Of a DNA stretch of 64,000 nucleotides, positions 11,908 to 23,689 are shown piece by piece. Source of the stretch: Hibiscus mutabilis (Eukaryota > Streptophyta > Magnoliopsida > Malvales > Malvaceae). The position numbers were made by a program, and so were the translations under genes. The stretch spans positions 16,551,608 to 16,615,607 of the forward strand of contig CM033726.1 of assembly GCA_019671005.1 (NCBI GenBank), written 5' to 3'. The notes under the pieces are model-generated. The model made no database searches. It was not told the origin of the DNA and saw only the letters and a program-made list of their open reading frames with translations. The stretch's first letter is position 1. Each line of letters begins with the position of its first letter.

Positions 11908-12627
11908 TCAAAAAATAGTAGCATTAGCAATTAGACTCCCATCAGAAAGTGACAGTTTGCAACTTGTAATCATTGGTGTAGGAAGACTTTTCGCAGTATC
12001 AAGCCCACTCTTTTGTAATAGTTCAAGAACATATTTCTTTTGACTCAAAAGAATACCACCATTCTTATCATACAAAACTTCAATCCCCAAGAAATACATG
12101 AGTTGGCAAAGATCCTTAAGAGTAAAATCAGTATTTAAACTTGTCACAACCTCTTGAATTTCGAAATTGTTGCTCCCAATAATGATGATATCATCAACAT
12201 ACACTAGAAGATAGATGAAACCTGTGGAAGTTTGTTTAACAAAGAGAGAAGCATCAGATCGACTAAGCTTGAAACCAACAGATACCAAATATGATTTGAG
12301 CTTGTCAAACCATCCCCTTGGAGCCTATTTGAGGCAATAAATTGCTTTGTTTAATTAGCGGACTAAAGGATAATCAGATCCTCCTTGCTCATAGCTAGGT
12401 TGCTGTGTCATGTACACCTCTTCCTGCAAATCTCCATTTAAAAAAACATTGTTAATATCCACCTGCCTCAAACTCCATCCTCTTGCAACAACCAAAGACA
12501 AAATTGTTCGAACAGTCACAAGTTTGAAAACTGGACTAAACACTTCATTGAAATCAATTCCAGGTTCTTGTAGACAACCTTTGGGTCCACTGTTCCATCT
12601 GGAATCGTTTTTACTTTGAAAATCCAC
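11908..12627 (-). pseudogene. Copia reverse transcriptase remnant
   Basis: The first open stretch (12355-12627) contains PGIDFNEVFSPVFKLVTVRT and QVDINNVFLNGDLQEEVYM, the standard start of copia RT with the first catalytic Asp. The second (11908-12288) contains LLVYVDDIIIIGSN, the intact YVDD catalytic pair, and LKDLCQLMYFLGIEV. The stretch between them (12289-12354) has a stop and a frame change. The family assignment is secure and the gene is broken. Confidence 0.9.
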
Positions 12628-13420
12628 TTACAATTGACAGCCCTTCTGTCCTTGGGTAACTGAACCAACTCCCATATTTTATGTTTAACAAGAGCCTCAT
12701 ATTCAGCTTCTGCAGCTGCTTTCCACTACGGATGATTAAAAGCTTCTTCTATATTTCTTGGTTCAGTAGATGCCTGAACATTGAAAACTTTAGGCTTCCT
12801 TATACCATTCTTGCTTCTAGTAACCATGTGATGTCTTTTATCAGTAGCAGTCAGTTCTCTTTGGTCTGTAACCACTGGTACATCTTCTGGTAAATGTATG
12901 TCGAGTTGAGGTAGAACAGTTTCTAAATCTGCTAGATTTTCACCAGAAAAATCTAACCCTGCATTATCAGCAACAAGATCACCAGTAGGAGAAACTTCTG
13001 AGTCACCAGTAGAAACAAATAAATTTTCATCTTGAGAAAATGATCCCTGCTGAGAAAATGACCCCTGCTGATCAGCCATAGTAGGAATAGCTGGAGAAAG
13101 AGGAGAGGATGATGGAAAACCAGAAATATCTCTACTACTAGGAATAGCATCCTGTTGTATAACCTCATTAGTGACACCATGTGATATCACAGTAGCTGAT
13201 CGAGTTTCTTGTGATATATCTTCTACTGGAGAATCAGAAGAAACTGAAGTATTGAGATTTGAAGATAAAAAACCATGTTGATGAACTGAATTTGTATGTA
13301 ATCTGTCTGAAATTACTTGAGATGTAGGAGGTATGAGTAAAGATAATCCTGGTTGACTAAATTTAGTTGAATCAGACCGAGACTGCTTCTCAATAAAAGG
13401 AAAACTTTCCTCATCAAAAA

Positions 13421-14036
13421 CTACATGTCTGGATACCAAAATTTTCCCATTTTCATCCATGCATTTGTATCCCCTATGTGAAACACTGTAACCCATAAAA
13501 GTACACTTTTGGACCTAAAATCCAGTTTATGCTTGTTAAAGGGTCGTAAATAAGGAAAACAAGAACATCCAAAGACTTTCATGAACATGTAATCTGGTAC
13601 CTGATTGTACAACTGCTCATAAGGAGATTTTCCTTTTAAGAACATGAGTTGGTAGCCTGTTGATGATAAAGACAGTTGTTGTGAAAGCAATACTCCAGAA
13701 TTTTAAAGGCAAAGCAGCTTGAGAGAGAAGAGTCGACCCCATTTCTACAGTATGTCTGTGCTTCCTCTCAACTTTTCCACTTTGCTCCGAGGTATATAAA
13801 CATGTGATCTTATGTTGTACCCCATGAGTCAAGAACCAATTGGTTAATGGTTGAAATTTAGTTCCCCCCTCCGTTTGCAAAGCCTTGATTTTACATCCAA
13901 ACTGAACTTCAATAAGATTGAAGAAGTTAATAAAACATTGCATTACTTCAGATTTCCTTTTTAAGAGATATATCCATATGTGTCGACTATACACATCAAT
14001 AAAAGAAACATAGCACATGAAACCCTCAGAATTCAT
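13421..14036 (-). pseudogene. Copia integrase remnant
   Basis: Integrase inserts the DNA copy into the chromosome. The core shows FIDVYSRHIWIYLLK with the first catalytic Asp and SGKVERKHRHTVEM with the catalytic Glu. The middle Asp of the usual TDGG block is replaced by Glu (QTEGGTKF), so the active site looks damaged even without the frame shifts. The C-terminal part continues in another frame to 13421 (YEQLYNQVPDYMFMKVFGC), the conserved copia block after the core. The following linker (12726-13496) is serine- and proline-rich and ends before the RT. Confidence 0.85.
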
Positions 14037-14176
14037 AGGTGCAGGACCCCAAAGATCTAAAACAACAAGATCAAATGGATTTTTATATTCAGTGACAGAT
14101 TTGGGAAATGGAAGCTTGTGAGCCTTCCCTTGTAAACAAGCAGTACAAACAATCTGCGGATTATTAGTACTAGGAG

Positions 14177-14605
14177 TTATATTACAATAATGAAAACAGA
14201 CTTTAAGACATCATGAGATAGATGCCCTAGACGGTTATGCCATAAACCAAACACATCTTTTGACTTAGAGACACTCAGAATTTCAGCAGAAGATGAAGGA
14301 GATCCAAGAGTGAGACTTCTAGTAGGAGGTAGCAGCTGATAAAGCCCTTCACGAGTGAGCCTCCCTTCCAGCAATACATTTTGAGTCTGAGAATCCTTGA
14401 CACAGCAACCATTAGCAGAAAACTCAAGAGTAGTGTTGTTATCTTTTACAAGTTGTAAAACTAAAAGCAAGTTTTTCCTTATTGAGGCACATGCAATAAA
14501 TTTTATAGTAACGAAGGTTTACCATATGTATATAAAGCCTCTTGGGCAATATGAGAAATTAGAATACCATCACCATTGCCCATGAGTAATTTACTATTAC
14601 CTGTA
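14177..14605 (-). pseudogene. Copia protease tail and pre-integrase domain
   Basis: Reading leftwards from about 14605, the first recognisable block is YTGNSKLLMGNGDGILISH, the glycine-rich second half of a copia protease. The catalytic D-S/T-G triad is not present because the sequence is cut. Then comes the pre-integrase block FGLWHNRLGHLSHDVLKS at 14180-14260, with the H-x-R-L-G-H pattern. A frame change lies between the two parts. Confidence 0.75.
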
Positions 14606-14739
14606 TATGTTGTACCCGAAAAATATGAAGTTGATTTCGAGGGGTTGATAATTTGAGGACTATGGTCCAATGGGCTTCTAAGGTACTAAAATGAATTGTA
14701 GAATTGAGAAATTGAGGTTTAACCCTCATAGATGAGAAT
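14606..14739. other. Left flank of the tandem chromovirus, origin unclear
   Basis: These 134 bases lie between recognisable copia coding and the chromovirus LTR. They could be a little more copia protease, or the 5' end of the LTR whose tail is at 29569-30840 (TG begins near 14608). The last five bases, AGAAT at 14735-14739, equal the five bases after the composite at 29569-29573. Confidence 0.4.
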
Positions 14740-15898
14740 TGTAATATCTCATTATTTAATTAGTGACTAAAACGTAAAGTTTTAAAGTTTTGTGATAAAA
14801 GTAAAAAGTTGAAAAAAGTTTAAGGACCAACATGGTAATTTTCCCAATAATTATTTTTATTCCATAAATAAATAGATCATCTAAGGGTGTGGATCGAATA
14901 TAAAAACTATGGTTTGATATGATGTTTCTATTATTGGGAAATTACGGTTAAAGTTTAAGTGTAATTCGGGTAATCGTATGAGCTCGGAATTTCTTGAAAA
15001 ATTGAAGGAAGTCTTAGGAAGACCCGAAGAGTATAGCATTGAAGTTTTGAATCATTTTTAATCGGTTTAGACTCGATTCTATTCAGTATTTGATATAGGT
15101 GATCAAATAGAATTTTTTTAAAATAAATTATTTCATTAATGGCATTTTAGTCATTTCACTTATACTTTTTAATAAAAATTAATTATGGAAGAGGATAAAG
15201 TGTAGATGTTAAATTGTAATTGGTCATAACCCAAGGGTAGAATGATCATTTTACTATGAAGAATTTTTTTAATTAAAAATAAGGATTATAAGCCATTCAG
15301 CATAGAATTAAAGAAAGAAAAAGTTGTAGAATTTTCTCAATTTCTCCATGTCTGTCGTGGGTTTCCTTCAAGCTAGGTAAGAAAATTTTCAATTCAATTT
15401 TTGGCTTGATTTAGTTGGTTTTTGAGTTGAGTCATGAAACAAAGATTTGATCTCCATTGAATTCTCTATCTTTTGGTATAAGTTTTGCTTAGTTTCCATG
15501 TCTCTAAGTTGAGATTGATGATTAGTTTATTACAAAATTAACGGTGATTAATTTCGAGTTGTTTGTAAAAAGTTATGAAATTTTATTCGATGGAAGGTCA
15601 AAAATAGGGCAGCAGCATTTCAGTATTTTTTGGGTTGTGACGCGAATTCAAAGATTTATTTGAATCTTTATGTAATGAGTTTAGGTTAATAATTTATATG
15701 GTTAGAAAGCTTAATGAATCTAATTTAATTAAAAAATTTCAGAATGAACTTTCGATGTCTATAAAATGTTTTATAAATTTTTAAGTAAAGTAGTGCAGGC
15801 TACTTGTTTTCTTAAGGAAAAGAAATAATAGGGTTTAAATTTGGTTAATAACATCACTGACTCGTATTTGGTGATAAATACGGGAAAGGGATGTTACA
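14740..15898 (+). mobile_element. LTR A of the tandem chromovirus (1159 bp)
   Basis: It starts TGTAATATCTC and ends GGGATGTTACA. It lacks about 1.8 kb that is present in LTR C; the join lies near 15524 at 'gatgattagtttattac'. Its 5' half differs from LTRs B and C at many sites, while its 3' half equals LTR B. Confidence 0.9.
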
Positions 15899-15903
15899 TT
15901 AAT

Positions 15904-15915
15904 TGGTATCAGAGC
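15904..15915 (+). promoter_or_regulatory. Primer binding site, initiator Met tRNA (copy 1)
   Basis: TGGTATCAGAGC lies five bases after the end of LTR A. It is complementary to the 3' end of plant initiator methionine tRNA, the usual primer for chromoviruses. Confidence 0.95.
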
Positions 15916-16086
15916 TTCAAGTTTAGTCGATTCTGGATAGAAATTGAGTTTAAAAATGAGTGGGAATTGTATACATGCCACTAGGATGTCATAATTACTA
16001 ATGATTATGTGCAGAATACTCTGATGCTCTGTAATTAGTAATGCTACTCTATATTAAGAAATTTGTTCAAAATGTGTTCTGTTCAG

Positions 16087-19000
16087 ATGTCGAACCATCA
16101 AGGTTCTAGACATGCGTTTGAACAGGAGGTCCATGTGCAGAGTGAGAGTAATGAGGTAAATCAGAATGTACCTCAAGAGCAATATCAAGGTCAGGCACCT
16201 GTACAAGGAAAGCAAGACATGCTGGTTCAGGATCGTGGACTGTTCCTCCAGGCGTTAGATGATATTTTAAATAGACAAAAACCGGTATCTGTACCAAGGG
16301 AGTTGAGAAAGTCAAGGCATCGTAATTTCAAGGTGATTCTGATGTTGACCCGATGTCTACGGACTTCGGTTAAATGATATTAAAAAATCATCTTTGGATA
16401 CTATCCGGTGTGATGATCTGTGATGATCAAGGAAAACTTGAAGGTGTAACATCACTTTTGATGGGACCTACTCGAATTTGGTAGACCACCATTATCGCTT
16501 TCAGATTCCGGGAACGAGTTACTTAGGAATTCTTTTTAAAAGAGTTTTAACAAGTACATTGGGGATATTTTCATCGAGGATATGAGGAATCAATTTCTGA
16601 ATTTGAAGCAAGCGCAGATGATCGGTATATGAGTATGAATGTGAGTTTAATAAGCTTAGCCGCTTGATTTGCTGCACTTTTTTCCGATCGAGAAGCACAG
16701 AGTTACTAGATTTGTGGGAGGTCTAGATCCAGAGTATAAGAAATTCTTCACTGCTCTTGATTTTTCTGTATTTCAAGAAGTGGTCAACCGAGACAAAAGG
16801 CTAGAACGAGTAGAGCAGGAAGAAGCTTCATATAAGAAAGCTCAATCAATCAAGCGACTTGAGGTCCCAAGTGGTTTTACCCTGGTCTAAACATGGTAAA
16901 GAATTTCAGCAGCAAGGATCAGCTGGATCAATGTCGTCCGTAAAGAAGAATTCTTTAGCTGGTAAATCCAAACAAGCACACAATCGAACGAGTGGAGCTA
17001 AAGGTGGTGAATTTCAGATACAATCCGAATGCAAGACTTATGGAAAAAGACACTCTGGTCGATGTTGGTATGCACCGGAGATAGTATGTTATTAATGTGG
17101 GAAGCCGGGTCACTTCAAACGTGAATGTCCAGAATTACAAGAAAAGCAATTTGTGGCTGCTTCTTAGAAAAATAAAGGAAACCGAGGCTAGAATTTTCAT
17201 CAAGGTGCATCGGAAGTTGCATCCAACCTGAAAGGCAAAGCTCTTGTTCGTGTATATAATATTAAGACCACAGAGGGTAAAGATGATCCTGATGTGATAT
17301 CAGGTACGCTTGAACTCTTTGATAGACCTATTTTTGCACTAATTGATCCCGATTCTACTCATTCATATATTAGTTCAAGAATCATACTAGAAAAAACATT
17401 CCAAAGAGAACTAAGTACGAGTGAGGTGGTAGCAACCAATCCGTTAGGCCAGAGTGCTAAGGTCAAAAGAATTTGACATCGATGTCTTATTAAAATTCAG
17501 AACATGAATCTCCTCGCCGACCTTATGGAATTACCGTTTGTGAATTTGAAATAATATTGGGGATGGATTGGTTATTTGCGTATGATGTTGTGGTGGAGTG
17601 CCGATTAAAAAGATTAACTTTAAAGGCACCAGATGGATCACGAATATTATTCGTGGGTGAAAAGCTGAATCATCGTAGTGATGTTATTTCGGATGTTGTT
17701 GCGAATGAAATGTTGATGGATGGCTATGAAACTTATTCAACTCCTGAAAGTGATACCTTGAAGCAGAAAGTGAAAATAGAAGATATACCTATGGTGCGGG
17801 AATTTTTAGATGTATTTTTAAGAATTGTCGGGGTTACCTCAAGATAGAGAGGTAGAATTTGGAATCGATGTATTACCCGGTAAAACACCCATATTGATGG
17901 CACCAGATCGTATGGCACCGCTGAACTCCGGAGCTCAAGTCACAGCTGCAAGAATTATAGGATCGAGGATTTATACGGCCAAGTATATCGCCATAGGGAG
18001 CACCCATATTATTTGTAAAGAAGAAAGATGGATCGATGAGATTGTGTATTGATTATCGTCAACTTAATAAAGTGACGATAAAGAATAAATATCTATTTCC
18101 AAGAATTGATGATCTTTTTGATCAATTAAAGGGGGTAGTAGTGTTTTCTAAAATTGATCTTCGATCGGGTTATCATCAATTGAAGATTAAAGAGCAGGAT
18201 ATTCTAAAGACAGCTTTCAGGACTCGATACGGTCATTATGAATTCATGGTAATGCCGTTTGGATTGACTAATGCCCCAGCATTTATGGATTTGATAAACC
18301 GAATTTTTCAGCCATACCTGGACCAGTTTGTAGTGGTATTCATAGATGATATCCTGGTTTATTCTAAAACCAAGGAGGATCATGATGTTCATCTCAGAAT
18401 ATTTCTTCAGATCTTGAGGGAGAAGAAGTTATATGCCAAACTATCTAAATGTGAGTTTTGGCTTTTTGAGGTGACATTTCTTGGACATATAGTATCGGTT
18501 GAAGGAATTCGGGTTGATCCTCAGAAAATTCAAGCTATCATGGAGTAGAAACCTCCTAAAAATGTTGCAGAGGTTAGAAGTTTTCTCAGATTGGCAGGAT
18601 ATTACCACCGGTTCGTAAAAGATTTTCGATGATTGCTACACCTATTACCAAACTACTCAAGAAGAATGTATCTTTTATATGGACTAAAGAATGTCAAGAA
18701 AGCTTTGAAAGATTGAAGAAAATCTTGACAGAAGCTCTGGTGTTAGTTCAACCTGAATCGGGTAAGAATTTTGTGGTGTATAGTGATGCATCACATAATG
18801 GTTTGGGTTGTGTACTTATGCAAGACGAGAAAGTGGTGGCTTATGCTTCTAGGCAGCTTAAAACTCATGAGAAGAATTATCCTACTCATGATCCGGAGTT
18901 AGTCATGCGGTTATTTTTGCTCTAAAAATTTGGCGCCACTACTTATATGGTGAAAATGTTATATATACATGCACCATAAAAGCCTAAAATATCTTTTAAC

Positions 19001-20659
19001 ACGGAAGGAGCTGAATTTAAGACAAAGGCGATGGATCGAGCTAATTAAGGATTATGATGCAATTATTAATTATCACCCGGGAAAGGCTATGTGGTAGCGC
19101 ATACACTTAGCCGGAAGATGTTCTCAACTCTACGGATATCAAATGCTCAATTATCAATATTGGATGATGGTGCTTTACTTGTCGAGCTGAACATCAGGTC
19201 TACCTTGATAGACAAAATAAAAGAATCACATGAAAAAGATGAAAATTGTTTAGAAAGAAAGAAGGAAGTTGAAAAGGAAAAATCTTGGACTTCAAGTGAA
19301 GTTTGATGGATGTTTATATTATAAAAAATGTGCTTATATTCTCAAGATGGGGAATTTAAAAGGAAATTCTTATAGAAGCACATTATAGTCCTTTAACGAT
19401 GCATCTGGGAGGAAATAAAATGTATCAGGATTTGAAGAGCCCTTTTTGGTGGCCATGAATGAAAAGAGCTATAACGGAATTCATATCTAAATGCTTAACT
19501 TGTTAGCAAGTTAAAGCAGAACACCAAGTGCCATCAGGGTTACTTCAATCAATTGCTATTCCATAATGGAAATGGGAAAAGTGACTATGGATTTTGTAAC
19601 CAGATTACCAATGACGCCGAGCAGGAAAGACTCAATATGGGTGATTGTGGATCAATTAACCAAATCAGCACATTTCCTACAAGTCAGAACAAATTTCTCT
19701 TTAAGTAAATATGCAGAGTTGCATATTCGAGAGAGATTGTTAGATTACATGGAGTTCCTATTTCTATTGTGTTTGATAGAGATCCTGTGTTTAGTTATAG
19801 ATTCCGAAAGCACTACAGAAGCATTGGGTACTCGGTTGCATTTTAGTATTGCCTTCCACCTACAAACTGATGGACAATCAGAGAGGACAATTCAGATTTT
19901 GGAAGATATGCTTAGAGCATGTGTCATTGAGTTTGCAGGCTCGTGGGAAAAGTACTTACCATTGGCTGAATTTGCGTGATAACAATAGTTACCAGTCAAG
20001 TATTAAAATGGCACCTTATGAAGCTTTATATGGAAGAAAATGTCGACGTCGTTAACTTGGTTTGAGTTGGAAGATTGCAAGATTGTTGAGCCTGATTTGA
20101 TTCAAGAGGTAGAAGAAAAAGTGAAGATAATTCGAGATAATCTAAGGGTAGCTTCCGATAGACAAAAAAGCTTATTGATTCAAAAGAAAAGATATCGACT
20201 ACCAAGTGGGAGACAAAGTATTCTTAAAAGTTTCACCATGGAAGAAAATAATGAGATTTGGAAGAAAATAATGAGATTAGTCCCAGATTCATTGGTCCAT
20301 ATGAAATCTTGAAAAGAGTTGGACCGGTGGCTTATCAATTGGCTTTTACCACCGTAAATGAGCAAGATTCATGATGTTTTTCATATATCGATGCTTTCGC
20401 AAATATAGGTCGGATCCTTCGCATGTCATTTCACCTGTAGAAGTTGAGATGCAACCTGATTTGACATTTGAAGAAGAACCATTAAAGATTTTAGCTCATG
20501 GGCGAAGAAATTGATAAACAAATCGATTCCATTGGTTAAAGTGCTCTGGAAGAATCATAAAGTGGAAGAAGCCACACTGGGAAACTAAAGAGTTTAATGA
20601 AGGAACAAGAGTACGCATTTGTTTAATCCAGTAGTGCGTTCTAAAAATTCGAGGAAGAA
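16087..20659 (+). pseudogene. Chromovirus gag-pol, copy 1
   Basis: This copy follows copy 2 (22002-26570) throughout but is more broken. Gag starts at ATG 16087. Protease-like sequence lies at 17294-17620, RT with IDYRQLNKV and FIDDILVYSK at 18036-18548, RNase H near 18629-18925, integrase at 19400-20060 and a chromodomain region near 20400-20630. Stops shared with copy 2 lie at 17093-17095, 17958-17960, 17994-17996, 18546-18548, 19456-19458, 19504-19506 and 19564-19566. Extra small insertions and deletions peculiar to this copy fall mostly on CAG or CTG and break frames that copy 2 keeps open. They may be sequencing errors. Confidence 0.9.
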
Positions 20660-20677
20660 TTTTTTAGGGGAGAGAAT
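20660..20677 (+). promoter_or_regulatory. Polypurine tract before LTR B
   Basis: 'ttttttaggggagagaat' directly precedes TGTAATATCCC. It is the plus-strand primer site of copy 1 and matches the tract before LTR C, apart from one G. Confidence 0.8.
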
Positions 20678-21813
20678 TGTAATATCCCATTATTTGATTA
20701 GTGACTAAAATGTAATGTTTTAAAGTTTGGTGACAAAAGTAAAAAGTTGAGAAAAGTTTAAGGACCAATATGGTAATTTTCCCAATAATTATTTTTATTC
20801 CATAAATAAATAGATCATCTAAGGGTGTGGATCGAATATAAAAACTATGGTTTGATATGATGTTTCTATTATTGGGAAATTACGGTTAAAGTTTAAGTGT
20901 AATTCGGGTAATCGTATGAGCTCGAAATTTCTTGAAAAATTGAAGGAAGTCTTAGGAAGACCCAAGAGTAACATTGAAGTTTTGAATCATTTTTAATCGG
21001 TTTAGACTCGATTCTATTCAATATTTGATATAGGTGATCAAATGGCATTTTTTAAAATAAATTATTTAATTAATGGCATTTTAGTCATTTCACTTATACT
21101 TTTTAATAAAAATTAATTATGGAAGAGGATAAAGTGTAGGTGTTAAATTGTAATTGGTCATAACCCAAGGGTAGAATGATCATTTTACTATGAAGAATTT
21201 TTTTAATTAAAAATAAGGATTATAAGCCATTCAGCATAGAATTAAAGAAAGAAAAAGTTGTAGAATTTTCTCAATTTCTCCATGTCTGTCGTGGGTTTCC
21301 TTCAAGCTAGGTAAGAAAATTTTCAATTCAATTTTTGGCTTGATTTATTTGGTTTTGAGTTGATTCATGAAACAAAGATTTGATCTCCATTGAATTCTCT
21401 TTCTTTTGGTATAAGTTTTGCTTAGTTTCCATGTCTCTAAGTTGAGATTGATGATTCGGTGATTAATTTCGAGTTGTTTGTAAAAAGTTATGAAATTTTA
21501 TTCGATGGAAGGTCAAAAATAGGGCAGCAGCATTTCAGTATTTTTTGGGTTGTGACGCGAATTCAAAGATTTATTTGAATCTTTATGTAATGAGTTTAGG
21601 TTAATAATTTATATGGTTAGAAAGCTTAATGAATCTAATTTAATTAAAAAATTTCAGAATGAACTTTCGATGTCTATAAAATGTTTTATAAATTTTTAAG
21701 TAAAGTAGTGCAGGCTACTTGTTTTCTTAAGGAAAAGAAATAATAGGGTTTAAATTTGGTTAATAACATCACTGACTCGTATTTGGTGATAAATACGGGA
21801 AAGGGATGTTACA
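20678..21813 (+). mobile_element. LTR B, the shared middle LTR (1136 bp, chimeric)
   Basis: Starts TGTAATATCCC, ends GGGATGTTACA. Upstream of about 21455 it shares variants with LTR C against A (for example 'tcccattatttgattag', 'ggtgacaaaag', 'tggcatttttt'). Downstream it is identical to LTR A and differs from C (for example 'gggcagcagcatttcag'). At the switch it lacks 18 bases present in A. This is the pattern expected of a crossover product. Confidence 0.9.
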
Positions 21814-21818
21814 TTAAT

Positions 21819-21830
21819 TGGTATCAGAGC
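21819..21830 (+). promoter_or_regulatory. Primer binding site, initiator Met tRNA (copy 2)
   Basis: TGGTATCAGAGC, five bases after the end of LTR B. Identical to the site in copy 1. Confidence 0.95.
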
Positions 21831-22001
21831 TTCAAGTTTAGTCGATTCTGGATAGAAATTGAGTTTAAAAATGAGTGGGAATTGTATACATGCCACTAGG
21901 ATGTCATAATTACTAATGATTATGTGCAGAATACTCTGATGCTCTGTAATTAGTAATGCTACTCTATATTAAGAAATTTGTTCAAAATGTGTTCTGTTCA
22001 G

Positions 22002-23100
22002 ATGTCGAACCATCAAGGTTCTAGACATGCGTTTGAACAGGAGGTCCATGTGCAGAGTGAGAGTAATGAGGTAAATCAGAATGTACCTCAAGAGCAATAT
22101 CAAGGTCAGGCACCTGTACAAGGAAAGCAAGACATGCTGGTTCAGGATCGTGGACTGTTCCTCCAGGCGTTAGATGATATTTTAAATAGACAAAAACCGG
22201 TATCTGTACCAAGGGAGTTGAGAAAGCTGAAGGCATCAGAATTTCAAGGTGATTCTGATGTTGACCCGATGTCTACGGACTTCTGGTTAAATGATATTAA
22301 AATCATGCTGGATACTATCCGGTGTGATGATCTGTGATGATCAAGGAAAACTTGAAGGTGTAACATCACTTTTGATGGGACCTACTCGAATTTGGTAGAC
22401 CACCATTACTGCTCAGATTCCTCGGGAACGAGTTACTTAGGAATTCTTTTTAAAAGAGTTTCAGAACAAGTACATTGGGGATATTTTCATCGAGGATATG
22501 AGGAATCAATTTCTGAATTTGAAGCAAGCAGACAGATCAGTATATGAGTATGAATGTGAGTTTAATAAGCTTAGCCAGTTTGCTACAGAATTTCTTCTGA
22601 CTGAGAAGCACAGAGTTACTAGATTTGTGGGAGGTCTAGATCCAGAGTATAAGAAATTCTTCACTGCTCTTGATTTTTCTGTATTTCAAGAAGTGGTCAA
22701 CCGAGACAAAAGGCTAGAACGAGTAGAGCAGGAAGAAGCTTCATATAAGAAAGCTCAATCAATCAAGCGACTTGGAGGTCCCAGTGGTTTACCCTGGTCT
22801 AAACATGGTAAAGAATTTCAGCAGCAAGGATCAGCTGGATCAATGTCGTCCGTAAAGAAGAATTCTTTAGCTGGTAAATCCAAACAAGCACACAATCGAA
22901 CGAGTGGAGCTAAAGGTGGTGAATTTCAGATACAATCCGAATGCAAGACTTATGGAAAAAGACACTCTGGTCGATGTTGGTATGCACCGGAGATAGTATG
23001 TTATTAATGTGGGAAGCCGGGTCACTTCAAACGTGAATGTCCAGAATTACAAGAAAAGCAATTTGTGGCTGCTTCTTAGAAAAATAAAGGAAACCGAGGC
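22002..23100 (+). pseudogene. Chromovirus Gag, copy 2
   Basis: The start at ATG 22002 is preferred because it gives the MSNHQGSRHAF start, with only a short leader after the primer site. Gag builds the particle. The capsid region carries KLKASEFQGDSDVDPMSTDF, then an interrupted part with a TGA near 22335, and then MRNQFLNLKQADRSVYEYE and HRVTRFVGGLDPEYKKFF (22498-23007). The zinc knuckle follows at about 22999-23040 with C-x2-C-x4-H-x4-C spacing. Its third position is a TAA stop (23005-23007), probably from CAA. A further in-frame TAG lies near 23079, where family members have Gln. Confidence 0.9.
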
Positions 23101-23159
23101 TAGAATTTTCATCAAGGTGCATCGGAAGTTGCATCCAACCTGAAAGGCAAAGCTCTTGT

Positions 23160-23680
23160 TCGTGTATATAATATTAAGACCACAGAGGGTAAAGATGATC
23201 CTGATGTGATATCAGGTACGCTTGAACTCTTTGATAGACCTATTTTTGCACTAATTGATCCTGATTCTACTCATTCATATATTAGTTCAAGAATCATACT
23301 AGAAAAAAACATTCCAGTAGAACTAAGTACGAGTGAGGTGGTAGCAACCAATCCGTTAGGCCAGAGTGCTAAGGTCAAAAGAATTTGACATCGATGTCTT
23401 ATTAAAATTCAGAACATGAATCTCCTCGCCGACCTTATGGAATTACCGTTTGTGAATTTGAAATAATATTGGGGATGGATTGGTTATTTGCGTATGATGT
23501 TGTGGTGGAGTGCCGATTAAAAAGATTAACTTTAAAGGCACCAGATGGATCACGAATATTATTCGTGGGTGAAAAGCTGAATCATCGTAGTGATGTTATT
23601 TCGGATGTTGTTGCGAATGAAATGTTGATGGATGGCTATGAAACTTATTCAACTCCTGAAAGTGATACCTTGAAGCAGAA
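23160..23680 (+). pseudogene. Chromovirus aspartic protease, copy 2
   Basis: The retropepsin core ALIDPDSTHSYISSRI should read D-S/T-G at the active site. Here the triad is D-P-D, so Ser and Gly are both replaced, and copy 1 has the same change. The second conserved block GMDWLFAYDVVVECR is intact at 23475-23520. A TGA near 23386 interrupts the frame between them. The protease normally cuts the polyprotein and cannot do so here. Confidence 0.85.
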
Positions 23681-23689
23681 AGTGAAAAT

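Larger units (their letters stand above)
11318..14605 (-). mobile_element. Broken Ty1/copia retrotransposon, pol region only
   Basis: Minus-strand reading gives the copia order: end of protease, pre-integrase, integrase, reverse transcriptase, RNase H. The 5' part (LTR, gag and most of the protease) is missing at about 14605. The 3' end is cut at 11318 by the Ogre-like LTR, just after the conserved VVDVLT stretch that normally leads to the pol end. Several frame changes and stops separate the domains, so it is dead. Confidence 0.9.

Noticed and set aside
14606..14739. Left end of a solo LTR ending at 30840
   Set aside because: TG...CA ends can be proposed (14608 and 30840), but the flanking five bases (GTATA and TGAAT) do not match, so I leave the origin open.
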